Shown here: positions 1 to 10,278 of the stretch, piece by piece
Position numbering within the stretch: position 1 is the first letter of the stretch
How the letters are laid out: the number at the start of each line of letters is the position of its first letter
Assembly: GCA_009602725.1 (NCBI GenBank)
Contig: WELB01000191.1
Location: 205,677 to 269,676, forward strand
From: Spirogloea muscicola
Lineage: Eukaryota > Streptophyta > Zygnematophyceae > Spirogloeales > Spirogloeaceae
Direction: 5' to 3'
Length of the DNA: 64,000 bases
The notes under the pieces: generated by a model
Databases searched by the model: none
What the model was told of the DNA's origin: nothing
The model's input: only the letters and a program-made list of their open reading frames with translations
Translations under genes and position numbers: made by a program

Positions 1-2805
1 GCGCCTGGCGCTGCGCCTCCGCGCCGGCGCCGCCGCGCTGCCCGACCGCGACGGCGCCGCCATGTGGCAGGAGTGAGCTCGCGATGGCTCGCAAGCCCTC
101 CCGCGCTGCGCCTAACGACGGCCTGCCAGCTGCGCTGGCCGCTCGACTGATGGCGGTGGGGGCCGGCATCCTTTGGCGGCACCTGCAGGCGCGCGGCGGG
201 CCTGCACCAAGACCTGGTCGCCGTCACGGCGCTGTGCCTGCAGCGCGAGAGCCAGGTGGTGGCTGCGCCGGGCCCCTCACTCGCGCCTGCCCAGCCGGTC
301 GCCGTCGAGGCCCATCAGTCCTCGTGGCCTGATCGGAGTCCGCAGCGGAGGCTGATGGGCCTGCTGCACCGATCACATCGGGGTCAGGGCTCTGGGGTTA
401 TGAGGAGCTCCGACCGCCGTCGGCCTCTCTCACTGATGGCCGCTGCTCGAGCCGTGCCGCTCTTCTGAGCCCCGCGCGCGGCGAGCCCTCTGGTGCAGAC
501 CAGCGAAGACTTCTGGGCCGGCATCGTGCAGCTCCTGGTGAGGCGCCACTCTCCCCCTGCCCCCGCACAGTGCACCCTTGTCGACAAGAGCTGGAGCTGC
601 CTGCTGGGGCTGGCGAGCCTGCTTGAAGTAGCCCCCCTGTTGCTGAGGCGGCCTCCGAAGGCCGTTCCGTCTTCCGCAAGCAGTATGTGGGCGCGGAGGA
701 GCACCGCATGATGGAGAGCGAGGTGGAGCAGGCACGTCTGCAGGCCACGTCGGTGGCCGAGCAGCAGTCGCGCGCGGAGGCAGCCCTTGAAGCAGCAGTG
801 GGTGGCCTGCCCAGCTCAATGCCTTCCGTCATGGACGTGGCACTGACAATCTCATGAAAGTGATTGAGCTTTTGGAGTGGGGGTTGCACAGCGCAGAGTC
901 GCTTGCAGGGTAGCTGGGCACGACGCCCTTTGACGGGTGCTCTCTTTGCTGTTACAGAGGCCGCTGACTGCGATCGTACCCCCATTTGGTCCTGTTGCTC
1001 AAGCAGCTCCAGCAGAAAGATGCGGCCGCAAAGGAGGTGCTTGAGCTGCGCACTCGTGCGGTCGTGCAGCAGCAGGACATACGGCGCCGCGATGAAGACG
1101 CTCAGTGAGTGGTGGCTCTCAGCTGGCTTGTCTGAGCTCCCTGTTATAATCAGCGCTGTTGACGGACGAAGCCGCAGCTCCTACACAAATGTCAACACCT
1201 TCTTGCCGGGAGTGACACTGATACTAGCGTGTGCGCTTGGTGGTGGCCGGCAGGGACCTTGTGCAGCAGCTCCAGGTGGCGGTCAGGGAGCGCGACCAGC
1301 TACGCAGTCAGAAAGACAACCTGGCAGAGAAGAGCGCTCGATACGCGCAAATACTGGAGCGACAAGTGAGCTGCATGGCAGCACAGTATTACCTGTGGAT
1401 CAGTGACAATCTTCAGCACTTCCGTCGGCATTTTTGCAAATCCGTATCAGCAGCATGCTCAGCATGGACTGAACTGCAGGCACACCATGTGTTGCGCTCT
1501 CTGTCTCACCATGAGTGCACGCGCCATGCAGGCAACCGTGATCGGGCAGTTGATGGAGCAGAGTGAGGATAATGTGAAGGAGCGTGACGATGCTGTACAG
1601 ACGCTGCGGCAAGTTGATGAGGACAATCGTACTCTGCGCTTCAACGTTGGCAAGCACAGCCAGGTTGACTGCAGCAACCATTAGAGGGCATCTTGTACAT
1701 TACGTCAGTGGCATGATGCAAGACCCTTCCGTGGAAGTGGAACTGACATCGAGGCTTGCAGTTGTCCTGTGGCTCAAAGCTCGACATTCGGCGCCTCATT
1801 GGCACAGGTGATTGAGAAGCTGATAGAGGTCAACGCAGAGATGATGGAGGCCGCCAATCGCTACAGCAGCCAGCTCCGGCTGCACAGAAGTCAGCATCAA
1901 CAACCAGACGAGGTTGAGGCAGCAACGGCTGGTGACGAGCCCGATGTTGAGCTGACAAAGTCTGTGGAGGCTGGGTGCTTGCTAGCCTCACTGCCTGAGT
2001 TCCAAGACGACTCTCGGAGGTCAAGCGGAGTGCTTCAGAAGGCATCAGGTGAATATGACGAGCAGCTACAGACAACCAGTGGTCACAATGGTGAAGGCGG
2101 GCAGCCTTGGAGCCCAGTCAAGTCAACATTGCCAGACAAGCACCCAGCTCTGCACGACCTCAGATTGCAGGAGGTGGCACTGGAAGGTGCTCAAGTCAAG
2201 CCAAAGGATCCACCAATATTGGTAAGTGAGGAACACCAAAAAGTGCCGTTAGGCTATGGGAGGGTCGTGCATCAAGCTGCAGTGAGCTCTGAGAATGCGG
2301 CACGAGCTTCTCTACTGTCTGGTCATTGAGCAGTTGCTTTGCAAATGCAAATCAGGGCGTGAACTGCTGGTCAGGGCACATTGCAGCGGCACGACTTCGT
2401 GGCTGGCACCGCCAGGGGTTGCTGATGAGATGGTACTGTGTGCCTTTGCATCTGTACTCTGGGCAGAAAAATTACATATACTGTGTTGGAGACCTCTTAC
2501 TGCCACTTCTGTTGCTGCAGGAGCCTGAAGGGCAGGAGGACACCATCGAGAGGCCGAGCAGGAGGCCAATCGTGTGGACCTCTGACATGCTGCCCTTGGC
2601 AAACAGAGGGACGGTGCAAGCGGAAGCTTCAGTTGCAGGCTTGCCGGCATCTGCAGCAGAGGCGGACGACGAGCCTGTACCTGTCTCAGCAGGCAGGCAG
2701 AACTTGCTCACACTCGCACTTGCCGCTGAAGTGGCAATAACATGCGTGTTTAGGTTACATGCTGCATGCAATGAATGGTCAGCTTGTGCACCATCTGAAA
2801 CGTGA
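1..2805 (+). CDS. Coiled-coil protein, 3' part of a spliced gene (5' end outside window)
   Basis: I do not recognise the family. Several exons can be followed by GT-AG borders: about 190-258, 499-537, 683-800 (ending in EQQSRAEAALEAA), 957-1107, about 1230-1365 (VRERDQLRSQKDNLAEKSAR), 1530-1680, 1810-2220 and 2521-2805. The joint from 2220 (donor gtaagt) to 2521 (acceptor ctgcag) keeps phase, and the last exon ends in a TGA at 2803-2805. The middle exons are rich in Glu, Gln, Arg and Leu with heptad-like spacing, which points to a long coiled coil. The last two exons are acidic, Ser/Pro-rich and probably disordered. The first exons are GC-rich like other gene 5' regions here. A structural or tethering role is only a guess from the coiled coil. 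Exact borders of the first four exons are uncertain. Confidence 0.6.
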
Positions 2806-4357
2806 ACCTGCTGGCAGGTGGCGGCGAGCCACATGGATTGCTTGGGAACGTTCGAGGCAGGGCCAGAGGGCTGCTGAGTTATGTTGCAGGTGCAGACAGG
2901 GCAATACCTATTGTAACTGTCGGACCTAACCACATTGAATATACAACCAATTGAAGGCTCTTTAAGTGGTGGCATCTTAGTGGCATCCTGGGAAATGAGC
3001 AAGCATCTACTGTGATGGGGAGCACACCAGCGAGGGACACACCAGCGGGGGAGAGGGGGTGGGAGAGTGGAGGTGCAGGTAAGGGGGGCGGCTTCGATGT
3101 AGCTCAAGCATGGGTCTGTTGTTTTGGAAGATCTTAGCAATTTGCCTTGTGCCATGCTTGCATCTAATACTTACACATAAGCTGCCGTAGGGGGAAGGTG
3201 TGCGCAATGTATCTCGAAAGTGGCACAGTACGGGCTAGTGTTTGCTGGTTCTTGTTGTTGCTGTTGTTTGTGTGCTATTTGTGAGCAGCAATGACAACCT
3301 GATGAATTGCTTGATACTGCCAACAACATTTATGGGCACCGGCAGACCAAGGATAATAGGCTAAGACACTTTTATGGTACAACCTTAATGCTGAAAATCA
3401 AGCAAGCAGAAGTGATTGAAGATAGGACAAACTTAAGTTAGTGCTTGCCTATTGCATGAGCAAGACAGCCAGCAACTTTAAGGCTCAGCTCTGTCGAAGA
3501 GAGATACATACCAAAATCTTCAACCTCCTGATGCGCATAAGCAAAAGCTTGCAGACTATCACAGGTCATGAGTGACCCTGCTCTTCTGCTTTTTTGTCTG
3601 AGGTCACATCCATGCCTTGCCTCAAAGCTGTCATAGCCAAGTGCATCTCGAAACGCCAGCTGCAATGGAATTGCTGCCAAACTCTAACCAGTGGGGATAG
3701 CTGCCGCAACAGCCAAATGCAATCATCATTACAAGTAGCATGTGAAAGGTAGACGGCTTATTTTCTCATTGAGATGAATTGGGAGAGGACTGTGTTGTCA
3801 CTGTGAAATTATTACTGCAGCATTGAGTTATATATTGCCAGGCAAGATGCAGCAGTAAGACTTGAAGCAACAACAGCATTCGTGCTCATGCAACCGTGGA
3901 GAAGCAATCCACTGACTGGAGCTGCTGTGATGCTTTCCAAGAATTTCATCGACTCAAAGACACACCAGCTATTTAAGAAGCTGACCTTCCGCAGCTGCTT
4001 GCACGTCGCAAGTCCAAGTTGGTTGCAGCAAGACTCTCCTTACAGCAAAGCTTGTTTGCAGCTCATCAGGGTGCACGTAGGCCTTGTACTTCTCTGCGTA
4101 GAATAGGAGAACAGGTCAGCAAAGCTTCGCGGAGATCGTCTTTAGCCTTTCTCTTCAGCTCTGCAGCTGTAGCCCAGCCTGTCCATTGGTGCCCCTGATG
4201 TAATCAGAGGCCTTGCGCACCACGCCTCACAACTCAGGATTTCTGAGACCTGATATGAAGCCAAGCATCTGCTCTGATGATTGACTGGGACTTGCCTTTG
4301 GATCCTGTGAGGGGGTGGCTGACAGCATCTCCAGACAGCAGCAGCTTGCAGTGCCGC
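2806..4357. other. Intergenic, with unassigned minus-strand exon candidates
   Basis: No complete gene is seen. On the minus strand between about 4240 and 4020 there are short open pieces that look coding: VVRKASDYIRGTNGQ, then AAELKRKAKDDLREA, then KYKAYVHPDELQTSFA before a gtaagg donor. Minus 3680-3438 is another 80-residue open frame. They could be a small separate gene or an alternative 3' extension of the thioredoxin-fold gene whose stop lies at 4358. I could not join them in frame with confidence. Confidence 0.3.
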
Positions 4358-5753
4358 TCAGGAAGTACCACCACCACCACCAATGCCATGCTTCTTCAAG
4401 AATTCCCGGAAGCCGTAAGCACTCACATCATAAGTGAACTGCCACAATTGACCTATGTCTTGGTTAGGAAACATTTCAGAGATTGCAGATGTCCAGGAGC
4501 AGTGAGAAAAGGCTGCTGCTGATGCCAACTGCTCCCTTTTCCAGCCCTCACAAACATGTAGTTCTGACCTGGGCAAGCTAATATGATCAATTGCGAGCCT
4601 GCCGCGCTGAGCAGGCCACTTAAGGTGCAGGATGCTAAAGAGGTACCGGCATCACGCTGACTTGGTACTTTGAGATAGAAGCTGGTCCTTCCTGCAGATG
4701 TTCAGCTTTCTGCAAGCCAACGTGCCCGCGAGCACGATGGATCACATCCACAGTACAGCTGCAGAGAGGTGGGGAAATTCGGATGCAGGAAATGTCCAAC
4801 TGACAGTGTGAGACTGGATCTTGCACCTCTTGGGAGCTGAGGAATATCTCAATAAAAGGGTAGTCAGTTCTCTCTCGAGCGATACAAAAACCCGGATACT
4901 TTGGGCACTCGACCTGCAGATTTGGGACTCCAACAGCAGCTTGCATCATCTCAATCAATCTCAAGTTGCAAAAGACCTCTACTGAAGGTGTTGTGTACCT
5001 CTGCATTAGCAGCTACACATTGTTTTACTACAGTGACCTCCATCCACCATGGAGATTGCAGCACTGATTGGGCACACCACAGATGCACGAGGCTAATACC
5101 CGAGGTATAAACCCCTGGTTTCAAGAGGGAATCACAGAACCAACTATACTCAGTGCGTCCGTAGTGCTCCTCCGCCTCAAATTGGCAACTTGATCTCACA
5201 GCGAGATTATTGGCAGAACATGTGGCTTGCTGGTCCTCCTCACCCGCATAAAGCGGACATGCGGATGCCACTCCGCTGCTGCATCCTCGAGGGCCTGATC
5301 CAGCACCCGCGTGTGGGCACACCTGCAGGCATTTGGCCCAGCCACTGCTAGGGCTTACCTTCGTCTGAAGTAGATATGCAAGTGGCCTCACGCAAGCCAG
5401 AGACTCTGGTTTGCCATACAGCCAGGAGGTCGGCTGAGGCTGGCAGCGAACTTACCGTAGTGTGAAGGCGACGACCACTGGACTGCCCTGTTGCAGAAGG
5501 TCCACGAATTGGCGCTCCGACTGGAAGTTGTACACGGCGCTGTCCCGCCGCTGCTTGGGGTACCCGGTGTGATATCTACGGTGCACGAGAGTGAGAGCAA
5601 CAAAGGTTCGTCGAGGCAGGCCGAATGAAGACGGAGTTGCCAGCAGCGTCCGTGCAACAGCAGGCATGCAGGTGGGCCGCGACGCAGCGGCGCCAGGGAA
5701 AGGGCAGGGCCTCACTGGCAGGCGCGGCGCAGGGCGTGCAGCAGGTCCGCCAT
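4358..5753 (-). CDS. Thioredoxin-fold protein without a CxxC motif, six exons
   Basis: Six exons join in frame on the minus strand: 5753-5716, 5575-5456, 5322-5244, 4913-4827, 4709-4647 and 4438-4358. The product is about 155 residues. After a short N-terminus (MADLLHALRRACQ) it has the thioredoxin-like strand PVVVAFTLRCAHTRVLDQAL, then HVRFMRVECPKYPGFC, YPFIEIFLSS and the end SAYGFREFLKKHGI with a Gly-rich tail. The usual active-site CGPC is replaced by RCAH, so ordinary dithiol oxidoreductase activity is unlikely; a binding or redox-sensing role is inference. Plants have similar small thioredoxin-superfamily proteins with this C-terminus. An alternative start at 5667 reads through the first intron in the same frame. 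The 5' UTR abuts a LINE-derived repeat at 5804-5845. Confidence 0.72.
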
Positions 5754-5803
5754 GGCGGCGAGACAGCGGCAGCGGGAGTGGGGGGAGATGGCGAGCTGCT
5801 GGT

Positions 5804-5845
5804 GCTGCTGATATTAAAAGAGCGGCTGTGAAAAAAGCGAGCGGA
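5804..5845 (-). repeat. Copy of the TTTYAAYATCAGCAGC LINE-associated motif
   Basis: The minus strand reads TCACAGCCGCTCTTT followed by TAATATCAGCAGC. The same string with one or two changes occurs at 27663-27686 (minus), 27995-28018, 31960-31983 and 61783-61806. This copy lies about 50 bases upstream of the start codon of the thioredoxin-fold gene and so may be part of its promoter or 5' UTR. Confidence 0.7.
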
Positions 5846-5939
5846 GGAACGGTTCTGGAGGCCCGCCAGAGTTGGGCGTGAGCGCAAATGCAACGGAGAG
5901 CGCTACGTGATGGTGGAGCGACCGACCTCATGCCGATTC

Positions 5940-6400
5940 CACGCCCATCGCTGTGGATGAAAAGTGAGGCCAAGCCGAGCCGATAAATGTCCATGCCAAA
6001 TGCAAAGAAGTGCAAGGAAGGGGATCACACGGAGCGAAAAGGAGAGGAGAAGTGCGCGCCCATAGAGAAGAAGGGCTGGCAAAGCCAGCCCAAAAAAGAA
6101 TGGGGACAATGTCCAAAGCCAAAGAAAGAGGAGCCGGAGAAAGGACTACACTACAAAACACTGCAGAAACACTGCGAAAAGCCCTACTTTGACAGAGTCT
6201 AAGCAAGGCAAAGCGGCAGGGGCTTGATGCCCACGAGTAGCTCATGAGAATGAGACAGGCCAACGTGGGGTGTCGGAGTACTGCCACAAAAACCTGTGGC
6301 CTCTCTAAGGGCTCGTCCAGCATGCCGATCATGAGCCAGGGCCTGCAAGCGCTGAGAGCCGCATCCTGTAGCGCGCCAGGCTGACCTGTGGGTGTACAAC
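5940..6400 (-). mobile_element. LINE 3' fragment, tail subfamily B
   Basis: Minus 6370-6220 encodes a decayed version of the LINE C-terminus (LQALAHDRHAGRALREATGF; other copies read ALHLRAGRALAAASGF). It is followed by a 3' tail at 6185-6060. That tail is about 93 percent identical by eye to 59596-59720 on the plus strand, including the perfect stem-loop GGGCTGGC-TTT-GCCAGCCC at 6073-6091. The 5' part of the element is missing, as usual for target-primed insertion. Confidence 0.75.
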
Positions 6401-7547
6401 CTGGCGGCGGACTAATTGAATGTATGTGGCCTGGTTGTCACGAACCGTGCGAAGGCCCAGCATTGGCTATATTGCAGGCCACCCGCAAGAGCAGAGCGAA
6501 TGAATACTGTAACGGGCCAGACCCAGAGCGGACAGGGTACCCCGCAGAGTGTGACACCCGTCCGGTTCCCAGTACTCATGGGCATTGTCTGTTACATCAT
6601 TCGCTAAGCGCTGGCTACTGATTATCGGTTAGGCCTATCCGTTACAACACATACAACCCGCTGCAGTCACATTCTACCACAGCTATTGTCATTATGCCTG
6701 GCAAAGGTCATCGGCTTTAAATCTTACGACTTGCCAGCCTGGATTTTGCACGTCAGGATGTGCACTTGGCAGAGATGGACTTGCTGGCAGAGATGGACTT
6801 GCTGGCAGTACTTCTCTTGTTCTTGCGCCGCCGCATGCCAGCATGTCTGCTGCATGCTCAGGCCCATACTGTGCACCAAAAAGTTGGGCGAGCTCTACTA
6901 TCTGGGCTGGCTATCTGCAGCCCCTGCCTTACAGGAAGAGCTGTTGTGTTTCGCCCCCTTTGGATGAGCTTGCTTTCTACATTCCATGACATCCGGCAAG
7001 GGGGGATCGGGAACCTGCTATTGCAAACCAGGCAATGACCAGCAACCTCTGCGTGCTGACGCAAGGCTGTGGAGTGGGTAGCAGCAGCAGTAGCAGCAGG
7101 CATCCTACGTCTCACAGATGTACTTGCCATTATCCTTGGCCGCAAATGTGTTTCCCTTCTTCTTGCCTGACCTCTCTCGACCTTCATGTCCTTAAAAGAA
7201 AAATCTCTGTTCCTCAGGCCGCAGTGGGCCGTGGAAGGCCAGCCCAAGAAGAGTGGCAGAGGAGAAGCTGTTGTGCAGTGTTGGGCAGAAGAAGAAAAGA
7301 GGCAGCCACGCTTGATTTGCGTGCGATGCTCAGAGCTAACAGAAAGCGGAGTTAAGGGCCCATGGAGTACCGTAGTCAATGATGACGTGGAGATAGAGAT
7401 GACTTGGAAAAAGGAGCACAAACCCTTGACCCTAAAACCTAAAACGAAGGCTTCATCACAACAGCGCTGCAAGTAAGAGCTGGCAGTGCGTGAAATACAT
7501 AGGCAGCTGGATCCTGTCATGCTACAGTGGCCTCTGGAAAAACGAAT
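6401..7547. other. Intergenic; mostly unassigned, one possible LINE tail
   Basis: No convincing gene. Minus 7250-7225 reads GGGCTGGCCTTCCACGGCCC, a diverged copy of the LINE tail hairpin. An 18-base unit containing gagatggacttgctggca is repeated twice near 6770-6805. A short telomere-like stretch (ccctaaaacctaaaacg) lies at 7430-7446. The long minus-strand open frame at 7520-6858 is low in recognisable motifs and probably fortuitous. Confidence 0.4.
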
Positions 7548-7673
7548 GAAGTCCAGCCCACTTCAGAAATAAGAACCAACCACAAGGCGCCCCGAAAAAC
7601 AACCACAAGGCGCCCCTAAACCCTAAACGAAGGAAGTCCAGCCCACTTCAGCAATAAGAACCAACCACAAGGC
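7548..7673. repeat. Direct duplication of about 41 bases bracketing telomere-like repeats
   Basis: A unit beginning gaagtccagcccacttcag and ending accaaccacaaggc is present at 7548-7589 and again at 7633-7673 with about one mismatch. Between the copies lie a third partial unit (aaccacaaggcgcccc) and the telomere-type string cccctaaaccctaaacga (7613-7629). This looks like a short local duplication or repair scar. Confidence 0.7.
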
Positions 7674-8198
7674 AACCGAAAGTGAGCGCTGTGCTTGACC
7701 TGCACAACCTCGTAAGCAAATTCCAATGCGCTAGCTCTCTAGCACACATCTTTTCACCGAGCAAATCGCTGAGGGTGCAATTACTGCAAGGCTCGCTGCT
7801 CCTGCTGACATTGGCTGGCTGAAATTGATTAGTAAGTGAACCCACCATCTGCTACCGCACAGAACCGCAGCTCAAGCACAGTATGCAGCTTAAACTAATG
7901 TCTTATGAATTTCCATGGCCTATTGGGAGACTGTGGCCTGGGAGTATGGCCTTCAAGGTAACGACTGCACCTCCCATCTTGCTTCTGTCAGTCAACCCAT
8001 TGTTGAAGGTGGACTGCAGTGCAGAGCAAGCCCTACGCCAGGCCAACTTTGCCCCCCCCCTCTCTCTCTGGCCTCGGCGCCTGAGACTTCAGCCTACCTT
8101 CATGACACCAAACGAGAAGTGTTGCTGCATTTGCATCTGTTGTCGTCCTTCACTCTTCTTTAGCCTCTGGCTGCTGCTCCTAAGTCTCGTCCGGGTGC
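7674..8198. other. Intergenic, nothing recognised
   Basis: An open frame at 7883-8434 runs into the LINE tail further on and has no recognisable domain. No RNA gene or repeat is visible here apart from a run of C at 8051-8060. Confidence 0.4.
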
Positions 8199-8480
8199 CT
8201 CATGTCAGCCTCGTCAGGCCCCGCAATCGCTGCTTAGCTCGTAATTTGGCCCCTTCGAACCTCGTCAAATTTTTGCGGGCTGGCTTCTCACAGCCCTTGC
8301 CCCCATTGGGAGAGCCACTTCTTCCTCATTTCCAGCTGCGGCTGCTAAGTCGGGGTTACGCCGCCGGTTACCCCGCCATGCGCTGTAGTCTCTTGCATTG
8401 CTGTGTGCTTCGGCCCTTTGTTCATTCTTTCTGAGCTGGCCACTCACAGCACCCGACCTTTTGGGAGAGTCATGCTACGG
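8199..8480 (+). mobile_element. Two successive LINE 3' tails
   Basis: 8199-8330 matches the tail module seen at 59140-59260 and 61300-61415: GCTTAGCTCGTA, then CCCCTTCGAACC, then the hairpin GGGCTG (8278-8283) with CAGCCC (8291-8296) and CCCCCATTGGGAGAGCCAC. From 8338 a second tail of another subfamily follows. It has a decayed stop region, TTGCATTGCTGTGTG, GTTCATTCTTTCTGAGCTGG and TTTTGGGAGAG. Only 3' ends are present. Confidence 0.75.
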
Positions 8481-8929
8481 TGGCTAAGGTGACAATGTGA
8501 CATTAGTACACACGGCGAGCACATGCAAATGCGACAGGCTAAGTTGGGGAGCCGGAGCGCCGCCACGGCAAGCCGGTGGCTTTAAGCTAGAAAGGCGTCT
8601 CACCAACTAAGGTGGCCGAAAGTCAGAAAGATTAGCTCGCCGGCAAGAAAGCCCTCCCAAAGAGGGCTCTCCCAAAGAGAAACAGCTCCTCCAACTGTGC
8701 GGCAATGACCTGTGAGAGGCCAGCCCAAACAAACAGCACTTCCAATCTACGTCAATGGCTGTGAAAGGAATGGACACGGTTTGATAGGGCCGGAAGCAGT
8801 GAACACCAGCCCGAATAGATTGACAAGGTCCGGAGGGGCCGAAAAGCGCCGAAACGCAAGCAAGGAATGCACAAGGACAGGTGGACAAGGTCCAAAAGGA
8901 GGCTGCTGCTGCACTCCGATGCGCGGCGC
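8481..8929 (-). mobile_element. Decayed LINE tail fragments
   Basis: Minus-strand copies of the tail signature are seen at 8735-8700 (GGGCTGGCCTCTCACAGG) and as remnants of TGTCCATTCCTTTCACAGCC near 8780-8755. The rest of the stretch is not recognised. Confidence is limited by divergence. Confidence 0.5.
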
Positions 8930-9320
8930 GCCGGGGCGGCGCGGGGACAGGGGGGCGCTGTTACGAGGCGGGGACGTGGCGGGCTGCGGACGGGGGGAAG
9001 GGTTGCGAGGCCGCTGGCTGGTGTGGCGGAGCAAGGCCCCGGGCCTGAGGGCGACGCGGGCGGACCCCACGTCCGCCGTCAAAGATGCCGCGCCCCGATG
9101 CCGCCAGCGTGGCGTCCCCCGTGGCCTGCCGGTGGGGGCGTTGGGGTCGCCAAGTTGGCACTGGTCTTCCATGTGGCGCGGCCTTGGCGGCCACGTCGGA
9201 CGTGACGTGTGCCCCGGCCCCCCGGACTTTGGGGGAGTGGGGAAGGGGGCCCTCAGCCGCGCCGCCCCGCCGCCTGCGCCGCATCTCGCGCCCCCCGCTC
9301 CGCTGCCCCTGGCGGCTGCA
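8930..9320. other. GC-rich island without an assignable gene
   Basis: This stretch is much richer in G+C and CpG than the repeats on either side and resembles the GC-rich first exons of real genes elsewhere in the window. Several long open frames exist on both strands, as expected in high GC, and none shows a domain I recognise. It may be a gene 5' end cut off by LINE insertions, a GC-rich element 5' end, or simply a GC island. Confidence 0.4.
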
Positions 9321-9354
9321 CCTGGCTGGCTTTCAGAGTATAGGGGGAGGGGCC

Positions 9355-10015
9355 TGGAAAAGTGGCTCTCCCAATGGGGGCAAGGGCTGTGAAAAGCCAG
9401 CCCGAAAAAGAATTTACAAAGGTTCGAAGGGGCCAAATGATGGAGGGGCCTAAGAAGCGCTAAGCAGCTACTAAGGGGCCTGAAGATGCTATGTCGGAAC
9501 AGGGGAGGATGGAGCACTCAGTAGTTACGAGTGAGGAGCCTCAAAATCCGACTGACTAGCTGACGGGAGAGGCAGCCCAGAAAAGAATGAACAAAGGACG
9601 AGAAGGGACCGGGGGATGCACGAAGGAAAACAAGCACAGAAAAATTCTAATTGCAAGCGCGGCCAGATTAACTGGTGGCTGGGAGAGGCCAGCCCAAAGG
9701 AATGGACAAGGTCTGAAGGAGCCGGAGTGCTAATGAAGAAGTGGGTCTCCCAATGGGGGCAAGGGCTGTGAGAAGCCAGCCCGGAAAGAATTGACAAGGT
9801 TCGAAGGGGCCAGACTACGAGCTAAGCAGCGACTGCGGGGCCTGAAGAGGCTATGGCAGAACGGGGGAGGATGGACCACTTAGTAGTTACGAGTGAGGAG
9901 CCTCACATCCGACAGACTAGCTGCCGGTAAACTATCCCCCTGACGAAAGCTAATGACTAAGACAGCAGCAAGCGGACTCTTAGTAACCTCTAGTCAGTAG
10001 ATGCAAGTCCGAATA
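9355..10015 (-). mobile_element. Tandem series of LINE 3' ends
   Basis: Read on the minus strand, at least four 3' ends follow one another. 10015-9985 encodes SDLHLLTRGY-stop. 9935-9740 carries the C-terminal SDVRLLTRNY-like end, the CCATCCTCCCCCGTTCTGCC tail and the hairpin (CAGCCC 9777-9782, GGGCTG 9763-9768). 9725-9655 carries the variant GCTGGCCTCTCCCAGCCACC. 9540-9355 is a second full tail with its hairpin at 9384-9403. The arrangement suggests repeated insertion of 5'-truncated copies next to older ends. Confidence 0.78.
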
Positions 10016-10264
10016 GCTAGCAGGCGGAAAAGACGTCGCCGGGGGACGGCAGGCTGCGCGCGGAGCGACCCGCGCGGGTGCGGAAGAAGATGGTTTCAGA
10101 GGTCCGTTCGGCCCGCTTGGGCCATCGTCCGCTCCTTGTCACGCCAGCGGTCGCAGCCCCCGCCTCCCGCAACGACGACTTTCCCCCCTCCCCGCGTCCA
10201 GCTCCCGCGCCGCCGCCGCCGGCGCCAAGGCCCTCCGCCTCGCCGCCCCCGCCTCGGCGCCGCC

Positions 10265-10265
10265 N
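10265..10265. other. Single ambiguous base (N), likely assembly join
   Basis: A lone N sits in a GC-rich tract 14 bases upstream of the cupredoxin start codon. The sequence and length at this point, and therefore the promoter and 5' UTR, cannot be trusted. Confidence 0.8.
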
Positions 10266-10278
10266 CGACCCCGCCGCC

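Noticed and set aside
6858-7520. 220-residue minus-strand open frame
   Set aside because: No domain, no consistent splice borders and a low-complexity composition. It overlaps LINE tail and telomere-like sequence.
9410-9440. String aggttcgaagg in LINE tails, similar to a tRNA B box (GGTTCGAnnCC)
   Set aside because: The last two bases are GG instead of CC, other copies read ggtccgaag, no A box lies at the right distance, and no cloverleaf can be drawn. It is part of the LINE tail.
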